The position numbers and the translations under genes were made by a program. Below are positions 1 through 9,500 of a stretch of 64,000 bases of DNA, piece by piece. This DNA comes from Pseudonocardia sulfidoxydans NBRC 16205 (GTDB lineage Bacteria > Actinomycetota > Actinomycetes > Mycobacteriales > Pseudonocardiaceae): assembly GCF_007989085.1 (NCBI RefSeq), contig NZ_BJVJ01000013.1:36902-100901 (forward strand), in the 5' to 3' direction. Under the pieces are notes generated by a model. That model was not told the DNA's origin and did no database searches. It saw nothing but the letters and a program-made list of their open reading frames with translations. The stretch's first letter is position 1; each line of letters opens with the position of its first letter.

Positions 1-505
1 CGGACCCGGGGGCGTCGACAAGTGGCCGGTAGGTGAGGTCCCGGCGGTGGTGCAGGCGGGCCAGCGACTGCGGGACGACCAGCAGCCCGACCCCGGCGGC
101 GACCAGCTCGACGGCCTCGGCGGTGGTGGCGGGCTCGTAGGCGCCGGCCCGGCCGGGCCGGCCGTCGGGCCAGCCGAGGGTGTCGTCGTGCGGCCGGAGG
201 ACGATCTCGTCGGCGAGCTCCACGATCGTGGTCTCGTCGGCGGCGGTGAGCAGGTGGTCCTTGGGGACGACGACCACGGTGGTCTCGGTGTAGAGCGGGA
301 TGGCGTGGAGCCCGGTCCGGTCGATCGGCAGCCGGACGAGGCCGGCGTCGAGCGAACCGGCCCGGATCTGCTCGACGGCCTCGTCGGTGGTTGCCGGGAC
401 GAGCTCGAGGGAGACCCGGGGTCGGCGGTCGGCCCACATCCGGGCCCACTTTCCCGGCGTGACGCCGGGGACGTAGCCGAGCCGGAAGGAGTCGGGGGCG
501 CTCAC
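1..505 (-). CDS. LysR-type substrate-binding domain protein, partial (runs off left edge)
   Basis: The gene reads leftwards from a GTG at 505 and leaves the window after 168 codons. The visible part is a LysR-type effector-binding domain: it opens directly with SFRLGYVPG and contains the alternating strand pattern, the segment AGSLDAGLVRLP and, near the edge, AAGVGLLVVPQSLARL. No helix-turn-helix precedes the domain. A 43-bp gap separates it from the divergent DUF5997 gene. In actinobacteria, stand-alone LysR effector domains are commonly found beside DUF5997 genes, so I read it as a small-molecule-sensing protein without its own DNA-binding domain, not as a damaged regulator. The ligand is unknown. 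Confidence 0.8.
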   Translation of the reverse strand, partial: MSAPDSFRLGYVPGVTPGKWARMWADRRPRVSLELVPATTDEAVEQIRAGSLDAGLVRLPIDRTGLHAIPLYTETTVVVVPKDHLLTAADETTIVELADEIVLRPHDDTLGWPDGRPGRAGAYEPATTAEAVELVAAGVGLLVVPQSLARLHHRRDLTYRPLVDAPGS

Positions 506-548
506 CGGCCCAGGTTATCCGCCGTCACGGCCCCGATATCCTGGGCGT

Positions 549-941
549 ATGGCGCGTCAGAGGTCGGTCCAGACGATGAAGCCCGCGACGGCGGCGAAGA
601 AGCTCGGCGTGCACCTCGACTCGACGCCCGCGGAGTTCCGTGAGGGCGTGGTCTCCCGCGACGAGCTCGACGCCCTGCAGGCCGATCCGCCCGAGTGGCT
701 GCGTGAGCTGCGGGCCAACGGCCCGCACCCGCGCCCGGTGGTCGCGGACAGGTTGGGGGTGTCGATCTCCGGGCTGGCCCGCGCCGAGATCACCGAGCCG
801 CTGACCACGGCCCAGATCGCGGCGATCAAGGAGGAGCAGCCGGAGTGGCTGCGCCGGGAGCGCACCATACGGGCCGAGGCCCAGCGCGAGGAGGCCCGCG
901 TGAAGGCGCTGCGGGTGGAGAAGCCGCGGGCCGGACGCTGA
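549..941 (+). CDS. DUF5997 family protein
   Basis: This 130-residue basic protein starts MARQRSVQTMKPATAAKKLG and matches the actinobacterial DUF5997 family by its conserved N-terminal segment KLGVHLDSTPAEFREG and by the repeated Pro-Glu-Trp-Leu-Arg motif. No signal peptide or membrane segment is visible. The C-terminus is a charged Glu/Arg/Lys helix, and the protein may bind nucleic acid. It is divergent from the LysR effector-domain gene, the usual genomic pairing, which suggests the two work together. Biochemical function is unknown. Confidence 0.8.
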   Translation: MARQRSVQTMKPATAAKKLGVHLDSTPAEFREGVVSRDELDALQADPPEWLRELRANGPHPRPVVADRLGVSISGLARAEITEPLTTAQIAAIKEEQPEWLRRERTIRAEAQREEARVKALRVEKPRAGR

Positions 942-1251
942 GCTCGACGGTCCCGGCCCGCGGCGCGGGTGGGCGAGTCGGGCTGTCTGCCCGGACCGCG
1001 ACGGCGGTGGGGCCCGTCAGCGGCGGTGGACCCGCCGCGATGACCAGCGGCGGAGCGGACTCGGTCGGCTTCGTGCACGTGTACTGCGCTGCCGACGACG
1101 ACGACATTTCTGTTTGACCCTCATACTCGCGGCGGCGTAAACGCTATTCTGAGGATGTGGGTCAATTCGGGTCGAGTATCGCTGGTCGCACGTCATACAT
1201 TCCGGGACGTTCCCCGATCCGCCCCCACCGCTCGGTGCCGACGGCCCGCCG
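942..1251. other. Intergenic region before the MFS exporter
   Basis: I find no convincing gene in these 310 bases. A weak promoter-like pair on the plus strand, TTGACC at 1114-1119 and TAAACG at 1138-1143 with an 18-bp spacer, lies about 110 bp before the MFS start. I looked for an IdeR/DmdR iron box (TTAGG-type inverted repeat), because the following genes are siderophore related, and did not find a clear one. Confidence 0.3.
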
Positions 1252-2526
1252 ATGAGCCGGTCGGCCCGTCGTTCGGTGCTCGTCGACGTGGGGCCGCTGC
1301 GCGACAGCGTCGCCTTCCGGTACCTCTTCGTCGCCCGCGCGATCCTGCTGCTCGGCGTCGGGCTGGTCGCGGTGACGGTCCCGCTCGAGGTGTACGCCCT
1401 CACCGGCTCCACGCCGACGGTCGGCGTGGTTGCGGCCGCCGAGGGGTTCGCGTTCTTCGCCGGCTACCTCGCCGGCGGGGTGCTCGCCGACCGCGGGGAC
1501 CGCCGGCGGCTGATCGTCCAGACGTGGTTCGTGTGCGGGACGAGCTTCGCCGGGCTGGCCCTCAACGCGTTGTTCCTCCACTCGGTGTGGGCCGTCGCCG
1601 TGTTCGTGGTGCTGAACGGTGTGTCCGGGTCGATCTGCATCACCGCGCTGCTCGCGGTCCTGCCCGAACTCGTCGACAGGTCCCAGCTCCACGCGGTCGG
1701 CGCCCTCAACACGCTCGCGATGCGCCTCGGAACGGTCCTCGCACCGGCGGCCGGTGGTGCCGTGATGGCGGTGGCGGGGCCGGAATGGAACTACGGTGCG
1801 GGTGCCGTGGCCGCGCTGTCGACGTGGGTCGGGTTGTTGGCCGCGCGGGACCGGATGCGGCCGGAACCCGCTGCCGCGCAAGCGGTCTCGCCTGTTGAGG
1901 GGCCGATCCGCTCGCTGGTGAACGGCTACCGTTTCATCGTCGGCGAGCCGGTGGTGCGGGGGGTGATGGTCGCCGGGGTCGTCGGCATGTGCGGTGGGGG
2001 GTCGCTGGTTCTCGTCCCCGCGTTCGTCGACGCCGAGCTGGGGGGCGACCCGAGGGTCGTCGGCCTGATGTACTCCGCACTGTCGGCGGGACTGATCATC
2101 GGTGCGGTCGGCAGCGGCAGGCTCGTGGGAGTGGCCCGGCCCGGTCGGCTGCTGCTCGTCATGATGGTGGTGAGCTTCCTCTGCTACGCCGCGGTCGGGT
2201 TCGCCTCGGTGGTTCCGGTGGTCCTGTTGATCGTGGTCGCCGCGGGGATCAGCGTGTCGGTCGAGGAGGTCCTGCGCTACGCGCTGCTCCAGATCCGGAC
2301 GCCGGCCGCGATGCTGGGCCGGGTCAACAGCGTCTTCGGGGCGCAGAACATGTCGGGCGCGGCGGTGGGGGCCCTCGTGGCCGGTGTCTTCGGTGCCGCC
2401 CTCGGGCCCGCCCGTGCATTCTGGATGTACAACGTCGCGATGGCCGTCGTCAGCGCGGGTGTTCTCGTCGCACTTCCCGGCCTGCGCCGCGCCCGGATCG
2501 GCGACCCGCCCACGACCGGCAATTAG
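1252..2526 (+). CDS. MFS transporter, EntS-like siderophore exporter family
   Basis: This 424-residue major facilitator protein has about twelve hydrophobic segments. The loop motif GGVLADRGDRRRLI between helices 2 and 3 is the classical MFS motif A, and the repeat-like second half begins near residue 225. Its length and motifs resemble the EntS group (enterobactin-type exporters, MFS_3). About 0.6 kb downstream on the opposite strand is an iron-siderophore binding lipoprotein, and between them is a TetR gene. This context supports export of a siderophore or related chelator, but the substrate is inferred only. The ATG at 1252 has no good ribosome binding site; an internal GTG is possible. 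Confidence 0.75.
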   Translation: MSRSARRSVLVDVGPLRDSVAFRYLFVARAILLLGVGLVAVTVPLEVYALTGSTPTVGVVAAAEGFAFFAGYLAGGVLADRGDRRRLIVQTWFVCGTSFAGLALNALFLHSVWAVAVFVVLNGVSGSICITALLAVLPELVDRSQLHAVGALNTLAMRLGTVLAPAAGGAVMAVAGPEWNYGAGAVAALSTWVGLLAARDRMRPEPAAAQAVSPVEGPIRSLVNGYRFIVGEPVVRGVMVAGVVGMCGGGSLVLVPAFVDAELGGDPRVVGLMYSALSAGLIIGAVGSGRLVGVARPGRLLLVMMVVSFLCYAAVGFASVVPVVLLIVVAAGISVSVEEVLRYALLQIRTPAAMLGRVNSVFGAQNMSGAAVGALVAGVFGAALGPARAFWMYNVAMAVVSAGVLVALPGLRRARIGDPPTTGN

Positions 2527-2587
2527 CGCGAATTCCGCCGGCAAATGGGCGGGAATTCCGCACCGGGCGCTGCGGCACCGTCGACCC

Positions 2588-3166
2588 GTGCTGAATCTCG
2601 ACCAGATCCTGGAGACGGCGATCGCCCAGGGGCTCGACCGCTTCAGCATGGTCGCCGTCGCCCGGGAGCTCGGCGTGACCGACATGGCGCTCTACCGCTA
2701 CGTCGGGTCCCGGGAGGAGCTGTACTCGCGGGCCGCGGCGCGCGCCCACGCCACGTACCCGCTGCCGGCGGAGCAGACGGGATGGCGCCCGCACCTGCTG
2801 GAGGTCGCCGAGCAGATGTGGCAGCTCGCCCGCCGCCATCCCGGGATCGAGCGCTACCTGCTGGACGGTCCCTACCATCCCGAGACCCTGCAGCTGTTCT
2901 CCGAGAGCATCGCCCGTTTCCGGGCGATGGCCCCGGAGTTCACCGACGACCAGGCCTACGTCCTGCTCAGCCGCGTCGTCTCGGTCACCCTCGCCGCGGC
3001 GGACAACGCCCTGAGCAGGCGCTGGCAGGCCGATCCCGACGAGCCGAGCGAGCTCTTCCGGTGGACGGTGCGTGCCCTCGTCGACGGTATGGTCGCCGGC
3101 CTCGCCGATCTCCCGGGCGACGGATCGGCCCGCGCGCTCGGCCCGGAGAGCGCCGTCAGCCCGTAG
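2588..3166 (+). CDS. TetR/AcrR family transcriptional regulator
   Basis: From GTG 2588 the protein is 192 residues. The N-terminal helix-turn-helix is clear: FSMVAVARELGVTDMALYRYVGSREEL at about residues 19-45 is the TetR recognition helix region, and the alpha-helical C-terminal part is the ligand-binding domain. I chose GTG 2588 because the reading frame upstream of it encodes Pro/Ala-rich sequence with no family resemblance. It lies 61 bp after the MFS stop in the same direction and overlaps the convergent binding-protein gene by 11 bp. It may control the MFS exporter and the lipoprotein; the palindrome at 4129-4149 is a candidate target. Confidence 0.8.
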   Translation: MLNLDQILETAIAQGLDRFSMVAVARELGVTDMALYRYVGSREELYSRAAARAHATYPLPAEQTGWRPHLLEVAEQMWQLARRHPGIERYLLDGPYHPETLQLFSESIARFRAMAPEFTDDQAYVLLSRVVSVTLAAADNALSRRWQADPDEPSELFRWTVRALVDGMVAGLADLPGDGSARALGPESAVSP

Positions 3167-4112
3167 CGGTACGCAGGAACGGCAGCATCGCGTCGATGCC
3201 GTACGGGATCGACAGCACCGACGGTGACGACAGCGCCAGGTCGGGCAGGAAGTACGCGTGCCCGTTCTTCACCGCGTTCAGGTTCGCGAGGCCGACGTTG
3301 CCCGCCAGGACCTCGTCGCGGCTCGAACCGAACCCGTAGACGAGCAGCACGTCGGAGTCGATACGGGGGAGCAGCTCGGCGGAGAGGGCGTGCTGGGTGT
3401 CGGAGGCGGGCAGCGCCTCGACGTACGGGGTGTCGACGAAGCCCAGTTCGTGCATCGTCGTGACCACGGTGGCCTCTTTGCCGCCGACGTAGGTCTCGCC
3501 CGAGACGACGTCGAGATAGGTCACGGTCTTCCCGGCGAACGACGGGTTGTCCGTGGCGGTACGCCGCAGGTAGGCCTCGGTGGCGGTCACGAGTGTGTCG
3601 CCCTCGGCCGGCTTGCCCAGGGCCTGCGCGATCAGCCGGGTCGAGTCCTGCCACCGGGGTGAGTAGGGCTGGGCGCCGGTCGGCAGCGCGACGGTCGGGG
3701 CGATCTTGGAGAGCGTGTCGAACTCCTCGCGGTCACCGCCGGAGGCGACGTTGATGATCAGGTCGGGACGCGCGGCGGCGATCGCCTCGTACGACAGTTC
3801 GCGTCCGCCCGTCACCGCGGGGGTCGCCGTCCCGAGCTTCTGCTCGGCCCAGGCGCCGACGCCGCGTTCGAACCCGTAGCGGCTGTGGATCGCAACCGGG
3901 ACAACGCCCAGCGCGAGCACCGCGTCGGCGTCCGACGGGCCGAGCGTGACGACGCGGACCGGCTCCTTCGGGATCGTGGTCGAGCCGAGCGAGTGCGTGA
4001 CGGTCACCGGGAAGGACGTCGTCTCGGCGGGCTGCTGCTCCGCCGCCGGGGGTGTGGCGCTGCACCCGGCCAGCACCAGGACGAGGGCGGCGGCGCCCAG
4101 GAGTCGCTTCAT
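3156..4112 (-). CDS. Iron-siderophore ABC transporter substrate-binding lipoprotein
   Basis: This 318-residue protein has a lipoprotein signal: a basic start, a hydrophobic stretch and the lipobox LAGC with Cys17 as lipidation site. The rest is the FepB/FhuD-type periplasmic binding fold (PeripBP 2), with VRVVTLGPSDADAVLALGV near the start of the mature protein and ARPDLIINV in the first lobe. It should sit on the outer face of the membrane and deliver ferric siderophore to an ABC permease. No permease or ATPase gene is adjacent, so the partner must be elsewhere. The palindrome 17 bp before its ATG suggests repressor control. Confidence 0.85.
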   Translation of the reverse strand: MKRLLGAAALVLVLAGCSATPPAAEQQPAETTSFPVTVTHSLGSTTIPKEPVRVVTLGPSDADAVLALGVVPVAIHSRYGFERGVGAWAEQKLGTATPAVTGGRELSYEAIAAARPDLIINVASGGDREEFDTLSKIAPTVALPTGAQPYSPRWQDSTRLIAQALGKPAEGDTLVTATEAYLRRTATDNPSFAGKTVTYLDVVSGETYVGGKEATVVTTMHELGFVDTPYVEALPASDTQHALSAELLPRIDSDVLLVYGFGSSRDEVLAGNVGLANLNAVKNGHAYFLPDLALSSPSVLSIPYGIDAMLPFLRTATG

Positions 4113-4128
4113 GAGGGCATCCTAAGTC

Positions 4129-4149
4129 GTTGTTTGGACATCAAACAAC
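4129..4149. promoter_or_regulatory. Palindromic operator candidate upstream of the siderophore-binding lipoprotein
   Basis: GTTGTTTG and CAAACAAC form perfect 8-bp arms around a 5-bp centre. The site is AT-rich in GC-rich surroundings and ends 17 bp before the ATG of the minus-strand lipoprotein gene. It does not resemble the iron-box consensus, so a TetR-type repressor such as the one encoded at 2588-3166 is a more natural reader. That link is inference. Confidence 0.45.
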
Positions 4150-4546
4150 AGGGGTTGCACAGGGCGACGACGCCGGGGCGGCACGGGCGTCGAGCAGGGC
4201 GTGGCCGCGCCGCGCACACGATCGGGCACACCCTCGGCGACGCGAGGACGTCGTCCCCGATCAGGTCCGTGGCGGACCCGGTCGCCGGCGCGCCGGCGAC
4301 GACCGTCGCGCCCTCGGGTGCCTGCACCGCAATGCGGAACTCGCAGCGTCAGCCTCTGGTGGAGGGAAAGATCGGCCCCGCGGGACGACGTGCAGGAGCA
4401 GCCGGAGGGCCTGTGCCCGTCCGAAGGTGGTGGAAAGGGGGGTTTACCCCCTCCTGTCCGGGGGTGCACTCGATCCACATCGCGGCAGGAAACCGGCAAA
4501 GTTCTCGTCAGCGAAGGAACACCGGAAACGACGAAGGAGCCCCAGA
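4150..4546. other. Non-coding leader before the low-complexity gene
   Basis: No convincing gene is present on either strand. A small perfect hairpin, AGGGGG at 4436-4441 and CCCCCT at 4447-4452 with loop GTTTA, lies about 95 bp before the ATG of the next gene and could be part of its leader transcript. A consensus Shine-Dalgarno GAAGGAG at 4533-4539 ends seven bases before that ATG. I could not recognise a riboswitch. Confidence 0.3.
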
Positions 4547-4831
4547 ATGTTCAAGAGCACCTGCCCCTCCAAGTCCTACGACAACGACAAGTGGGACGGC
4601 GGCTACGGCGGCTACGGCGGCAAGAACGACAAGTGGGACAACGACAAGTGGGACGGCTACGGCGGCAAGGACAAGTGGAACGACTGCGACGACAAGTACG
4701 GGAAGTACGACAAGTACGAGGACTGTGACAGCAAGTACGACAAGTACGACGACTGCGACGACAAGTACGGCAGCAAGTACGACTGCGACGACAAGTACGG
4801 CAAGTGCGACGACTGGTCCTACAGCAGCTGA
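4547..4831 (+). CDS. Small low-complexity Asp/Lys/Tyr/Gly/Cys protein, function unknown
   Basis: The protein is 94 residues and extraordinarily biased: I count 24 Asp, 17 Lys, 13 Tyr, 12 Gly, 6 Cys and 5 Trp. There is almost no Ala, Val, Leu or Arg, whereas neighbouring proteins are rich in them. After MFKSTCPSKSYDND the first half repeats DKWDG and GGYGG, and the second half repeats units like DCDDKYG and KYDKY with Cys at 47, 60, 70, 80 and 87. No signal peptide or membrane segment is visible. A consensus ribosome site GAAGGAG seven bases before ATG 4547 supports translation. Such a composition suggests a disordered, perhaps metal- or surface-binding protein. I do not recognise a family. 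Confidence 0.7.
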   Translation: MFKSTCPSKSYDNDKWDGGYGGYGGKNDKWDNDKWDGYGGKDKWNDCDDKYGKYDKYEDCDSKYDKYDDCDDKYGSKYDCDDKYGKCDDWSYSS

Positions 4832-4925
4832 TCCGACGACCACACGACATGCGCGTCCGGGCCCACCGCCCGGGCGCGCATCGCCGTGTCCGGCCCCGGC
4901 GCCCCGCACCGACCGCGGGGAGCGG

Positions 4926-5740
4926 TCAGCCCTCGACGGGGGACACCGACAGCACTTCGCCGCGCACCGTCGCCGTGAGCATTCCGCTCTGCCTGTGCTC
5001 GTTGGCGACGTAGACGCCGATCTGGTCCACGGGCCGCGTCGGGAAGCCGAACAGCACGTACGTCGAGGTCGGGTCGCTGACGCGCAGCCGCTCCGGGGCA
5101 GTGGCGAGCAGGGCCCGCACCGCGGCGTCATCGACACCTGCGAGGTCGACGAGGGGGCCGTCGAGCTTCCGGTTCCCCGTGAGGTCACTCGCGCCGGACC
5201 GCGGCGGGTAGGCCACCCGGCGGGTGTGCCGGGCATCGTCGGGCTCGACGATCTCGATCCGCGCGTACGTCGGATAGACGGTCGCCCCGACGACGACGGT
5301 CCCACCGTGCTCCGACCGCAGCCACCCGAGCATCGCCTGCCAGCCCGTCGCGCCGAAGAGGTCCGTGTCCGCGGACGGCGGCGCACCGGCGGCGCCGGGC
5401 GACGTCGACACCGCCGGTCGCGAGCTCGCGATCCCGCACATCGTCGCGACGAGACCCACGCACAACACCACCGCCACGCCGACCAGGTAGGCCCGCGGAC
5501 CGGACCGGACCCGGTGCGCGGCGGGCGCGCGGCGGCGACCGGTGCCGGGTCCGGAGTCTGCAGGTCGGTGGTGAGCGCCGCGAGCTCGGCGAGCGTGGTC
5601 GCGGTCATCGCCGTGGAGATGCGTTCGCGGTGCTCGACGGTGTCGAGCTGCCCGTCGACGAGCGCGCTGTCGAGGATCGCGCAGGTCGCGGACCGGTCGG
5701 CGTCGCGCGCCCGGGTGGCCCGCCGCGACACCCCGCTCAC
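4926..5740 (-). pseudogene. DUF1707 membrane protein, apparently frameshifted
   Basis: Two adjacent reading frames together make one plausible protein. From GTG 5740, which overlaps the DUF998 stop in GTGA, one frame encodes a clear DUF1707 (SHOCT-like) domain: RARDADRSATCAILDSALVDG followed by LDTVEHRERI. The companion frame, from about 5550 down to 4926, encodes a basic stretch, one membrane helix (YLVGVAVVLCVGLVATMCG) and about 150 extracytoplasmic residues ending in LSVSPVEG. DUF1707 proteins normally have exactly this order in one frame. The switch falls in a monotonous GCC/GCG run at about 5520-5555, so it may be a one-base sequencing error or a real inactivating indel. Confidence 0.6.
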
Positions 5741-6336
5741 GACACGTCCCGGGTGCGGTCGGGCAGGTCGGCGATGCCCACCGCCGCGACCGCGAGCATC
5801 CACAGCGAGCACCCGACGAGATAGACGCGTTGCGCGACGCCGAACGCCCCGTGCAGGTCGGCCGCGAGCACCGCGACGACCGCGACGACGAGCCCCGCCG
5901 CTGCGGGCGGCGCCCACCGCCATCGCGGCGACAGCGCCCGCACCGCGAGGACCGCCGCCAGCGGCAGCGTGAAGAATGCGATGTTGCCGAGGACGTTGTG
6001 CACCTGCCCGGTGGTCGTCACCACCCCGGCCGGGTCGATCGGGAAGAACGCCTGCGCCACCTTCGCCGCCCCGAAGATCGCGAGCACGACCGCGGCGGGC
6101 CGCGTCTGCGTCCGCACCGCCCAGGCGAGCGCGAGTGCACCGAGGCCGACGATCCCCGTCGCCACCGCTGCCGCCCACCCGTACGCGCCCAACGCGTACT
6201 CGCTGGTCGGGCGCGTCAGCGGATCCACCTCCGGGCGCGCGATGTGGAACACCGCGAGGACAACGAGATCGACGATCGCGGCGACGATCGTGACCACCAG
6301 GAAGGGCATCGTCGCAGCCCGGCGCGAAGGAGACAT
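5737..6336 (-). CDS. DUF998 family membrane protein
   Basis: The start chosen is the ATG at 6336 (MSPSRRAATMPF), which has AAAGGCGG just upstream; a further ATG at 6387 in the same frame is less likely. The product is 199 residues with about six hydrophobic helices and the family-typical segments between helices 1 and 2 (VDPLTRPTSEYALGAYGW) and FFPIDPAGVVTTTGQVHN. DUF998 proteins are polytopic membrane proteins of unknown role. Its TGA overlaps the GTG of the DUF1707 gene, so the two are probably translationally coupled. Confidence 0.8.
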   Translation of the reverse strand: MSPSRRAATMPFLVVTIVAAIVDLVVLAVFHIARPEVDPLTRPTSEYALGAYGWAAAVATGIVGLGALALAWAVRTQTRPAAVVLAIFGAAKVAQAFFPIDPAGVVTTTGQVHNVLGNIAFFTLPLAAVLAVRALSPRWRWAPPAAAGLVVAVVAVLAADLHGAFGVAQRVYLVGCSLWMLAVAAVGIADLPDRTRDVS

Positions 6337-6554
6337 ATCCGCCTTTCGAGGCTGAGGATTATGCGCTGCCCCCTCGCACGACGGCACTGCGGTGCCGGGC
6401 TCAGCCCTCGCCGCGCTCCAGGTCGGTACCTGGGGCGACCGGGCGCCCGAGCAGTGATGTGCTGTGGGCCTCGCGGTTCCGAACGTCTCCTTCGAATCTT
6501 CGCGATACGTCGTAACACGGGCGCAGTTCGGGGCGACGGTCCTGTTGATCGAGT

Positions 6555-9500
6555 GTGGACGTGTGTGCGGTGTGGGCTGCGGTGGAGGGCGAGTACGTGG
6601 AGCACGGTGTCGCGAATGGGGAGCGGGAGCGGCTTGTCCGCGACACGGTGCGGTCGTGGCGGGACGGCCTCGTCAACTTGTCCGCGTCGAACAGACTGCT
6701 GAACTTTCGCCCGAGAAAGACGAGTGCGGTAACGATCGTCGGACCCGACGCGTCAGGCATCCTGCGCCGCCTCGCTGCCGGGCGGCACTTCACGTTCACG
6801 GAATTAGTCGTCGACATGACCAAGGACGCCGTGGTCGGGGCCGCCGAGCGATCAGGGCGAGGGCTCGAGGAACTCCGGACAACAGCCTCGGACGGAGAGC
6901 TCAGCGGTGCACTCCGGAACCTGCTCCGGCGGTCGCACCAGGAGTATCTCGATCGAGGCCTCCGGATCCTGTACCTGGCGATCGGGACTCTTGAGTGGGT
7001 CGATGTCTCCGGTGCGAAGTTCTCGAGTCCGCTGCTGCTGGTGCCCGTGGAGCTGATGTACACCGGGCCGCGGATGCTTCCGCACCTCGCGCCCGCCGAG
7101 GACGACGCAGTCCTCAATCCGGCCTTGACGCTCAAGCTCGCCGACTCGGAGGTGGAGCTGCCGGACGTGTCCGGCGCCGACGAGATCGACCCGTCGGCTG
7201 TGCTGGATCAGGTTCGGCGTGCCGTTGCGAGACAGCGTGGATGGCGGGTCGAGGACCGCACGGTCCTGTCCTACTTCACCTTCGCCAAAGAAGCGATGTA
7301 CCGCGACCTGCTCGACAACGAAGATCTGATCGCGGCGCATCCGGGCGTCGTCGCTCTGACGGCTGGTGGCCGCGGTGAGGATGTCACCGACTTCGACTTC
7401 GCCGAGTTGCGAGACCAGGACGTCGACGAGCGAGCGCCGGTCGATCGCACTCCGCTCGTGCTCGACGCGGACTCTTCGCAGCGGGCCTGTATCGCCGCGG
7501 CGGTCGGCGGGCGGTCCTTCGTCATGGACGGCCCTCCCGGCACCGGCAAGTCGCAGACGATCGCCAACATGATCGGGGCCCTGCTCGAGGCCGGTCGGAC
7601 CGTCCTGTTCGTCTCGGAGAAGGCCGCCGCCCTCGATGTCGTCCGCAACCGTCTCGCCGGGGCGGGTCTGGGCCCGTTCCTCTTGGAGCTGCATTCGAGC
7701 AAGGCGACCCGCAAGGAGGTCGCGACTGAGCTGGGACACGCGCTCACACATCGGCCGATTGCCCCGCCGAGCATGGACGCGGTCGAGCTCGACCGGCTGC
7801 GGACGAGATTGACCCAGCTCAACCGCTACGCCGCGGCGATGAACGAGCCGAGGGCTCCCTTCGGTAGGTCGTTGCACAGCGTCGTCGGCCGGATTTCCGA
7901 GCTCTCCGACGTCGCGTCGGCCCCTGCGACCGGCCACCCCGTTGACAACCTGACCCAGAAGCGGTTCGGAGACATCACGCAGCATGCGCAGGATCTGGCG
8001 CGCGCGTGGCGACCGGCGTTGGAGGGATCGACATTCCTGTGGCGTCGCGTCACGCGTCGGCCGGCGCTCACGTCGCACCTCGAAGCGGGTCTACGGGCTC
8101 TGGACCGTCTCGATGCGATGCTGCAGGTCAACAACGCCGTCGTCCGGGAATTCGGGATCGGTCGCCTTTCGCAGGCAGCGAGGGTCGCCGATCTGCTGGA
8201 GCACTACCTCGCGCGTCCAGCAGGCGTGCCCGAAAGCTGGCTCACCGTTCCGTCACCTGCGGGGATCGAGGCTGCTCTCGATCAGCTCTCAGCGCAGTTG
8301 ACGACGCTCCGTCGGCTGCGTGACGAGGTGTCGGGCCGCGCCGGGGTGTCGTGGTCGTCGCTACCTCTGGGGTTCGCTCAGGGGACTCTGAGCCCCGGCT
8401 ACCCCGAGAACCTTGCGCCGAGGCCGTTGGACGTCGAGCAGCTGACGACACCTGCCATCGACCGGCTCGTCGAGAGACTGCTCGCCGATCGGACACGGCT
8501 CGACACCGCCCGGTCTGCACTCGACGACCTGGCCGGCCTGCTTCGTCTGCCGACCCCGCGAACGCTCGCCGAGTGCGACGACCTGCTCTTCGTCGCGTCG
8601 GTCGCGGAGGACGTCGACCGCCCGGAGGCCGCATGGTTCCGGAACGCTGCTCGGGACACTGCACGGCGGGCACTGGACGACCTCCAGGCCAGGGGCGCCG
8701 CACTCGACCACGCCGAGGCCGCTGCCGTCCGGCTGTTCGACGAATCCGCCCTCGATGCGGATGCAGCGGGCCTGATGGAGCGATTCCGCACCGTGCACAC
8801 CGGTATCCGCAAGTTCGGCGGCGCGTGCCGGCGGGACAAGGCGACGGTCGTCTCGTTCACACGCGAGGGCGTCGGGGCCGCCGACGCACGAGCGCAACTC
8901 GGGCTCATCGTCGATTGGCAGAAGGCGGTCGGCGAGTTCGCCGACGCAGCAGGGGGCTATTCGCGCGAACTCGGCAGCTACTTCCGGGGCCGTAAGACAG
9001 ATGCGGCGCGGGTGTCCCGTGCACTTGCCCGTGCGGCCGCTGTCTCCGATCGATACCCGGGAATGCTCCTCGACGGCGCCGCTGCTCAGATCGCGCACAA
9101 TGCGTACACCTCGCCTTCGTTGAAGCGCGCGTTCGAAACGGCCGGAGCGGCCCTCACGGAATGGCGTGCCGCGTTCGACGTCGCGGTCGAGGTCGGTCCC
9201 AGACCACAGCTGATGACAGGAACCGTCGACGGCGCGATCGAGTGGATCGACGAACATCTGAGGGCGCTGCAGTCGGTCCGGAAGGAGCTGGCGCCGGTCG
9301 ATGACGCAACGGATCGCACATGGAACGTGGCCGACGCCCGGGGGCTTCTCCTGCTCCAGCGGGAGATGCAGCACGCACTCGCCTCGTTCGAGTCGGCGGC
9401 GGAGGACGATCGAACCGCTTTCGGCGACCTGTACGCGGGCGACCGGACGGATCTCGACGGACTGCACGCTGCTCTTGTCTGGCTGCACCGACTGCGCGAC

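Noticed and set aside
4436..4452. Riboswitch in the leader of the low-complexity gene
   Set aside because: Only a 6-bp hairpin is evident; I found no conserved riboswitch core.
4508..6178. Long minus-strand frame of 556 codons
   Set aside because: Most of it is an out-of-frame shadow rich in Arg, Val and Ala over the low-complexity and DUF998 genes. Only the DUF1707 part is real.
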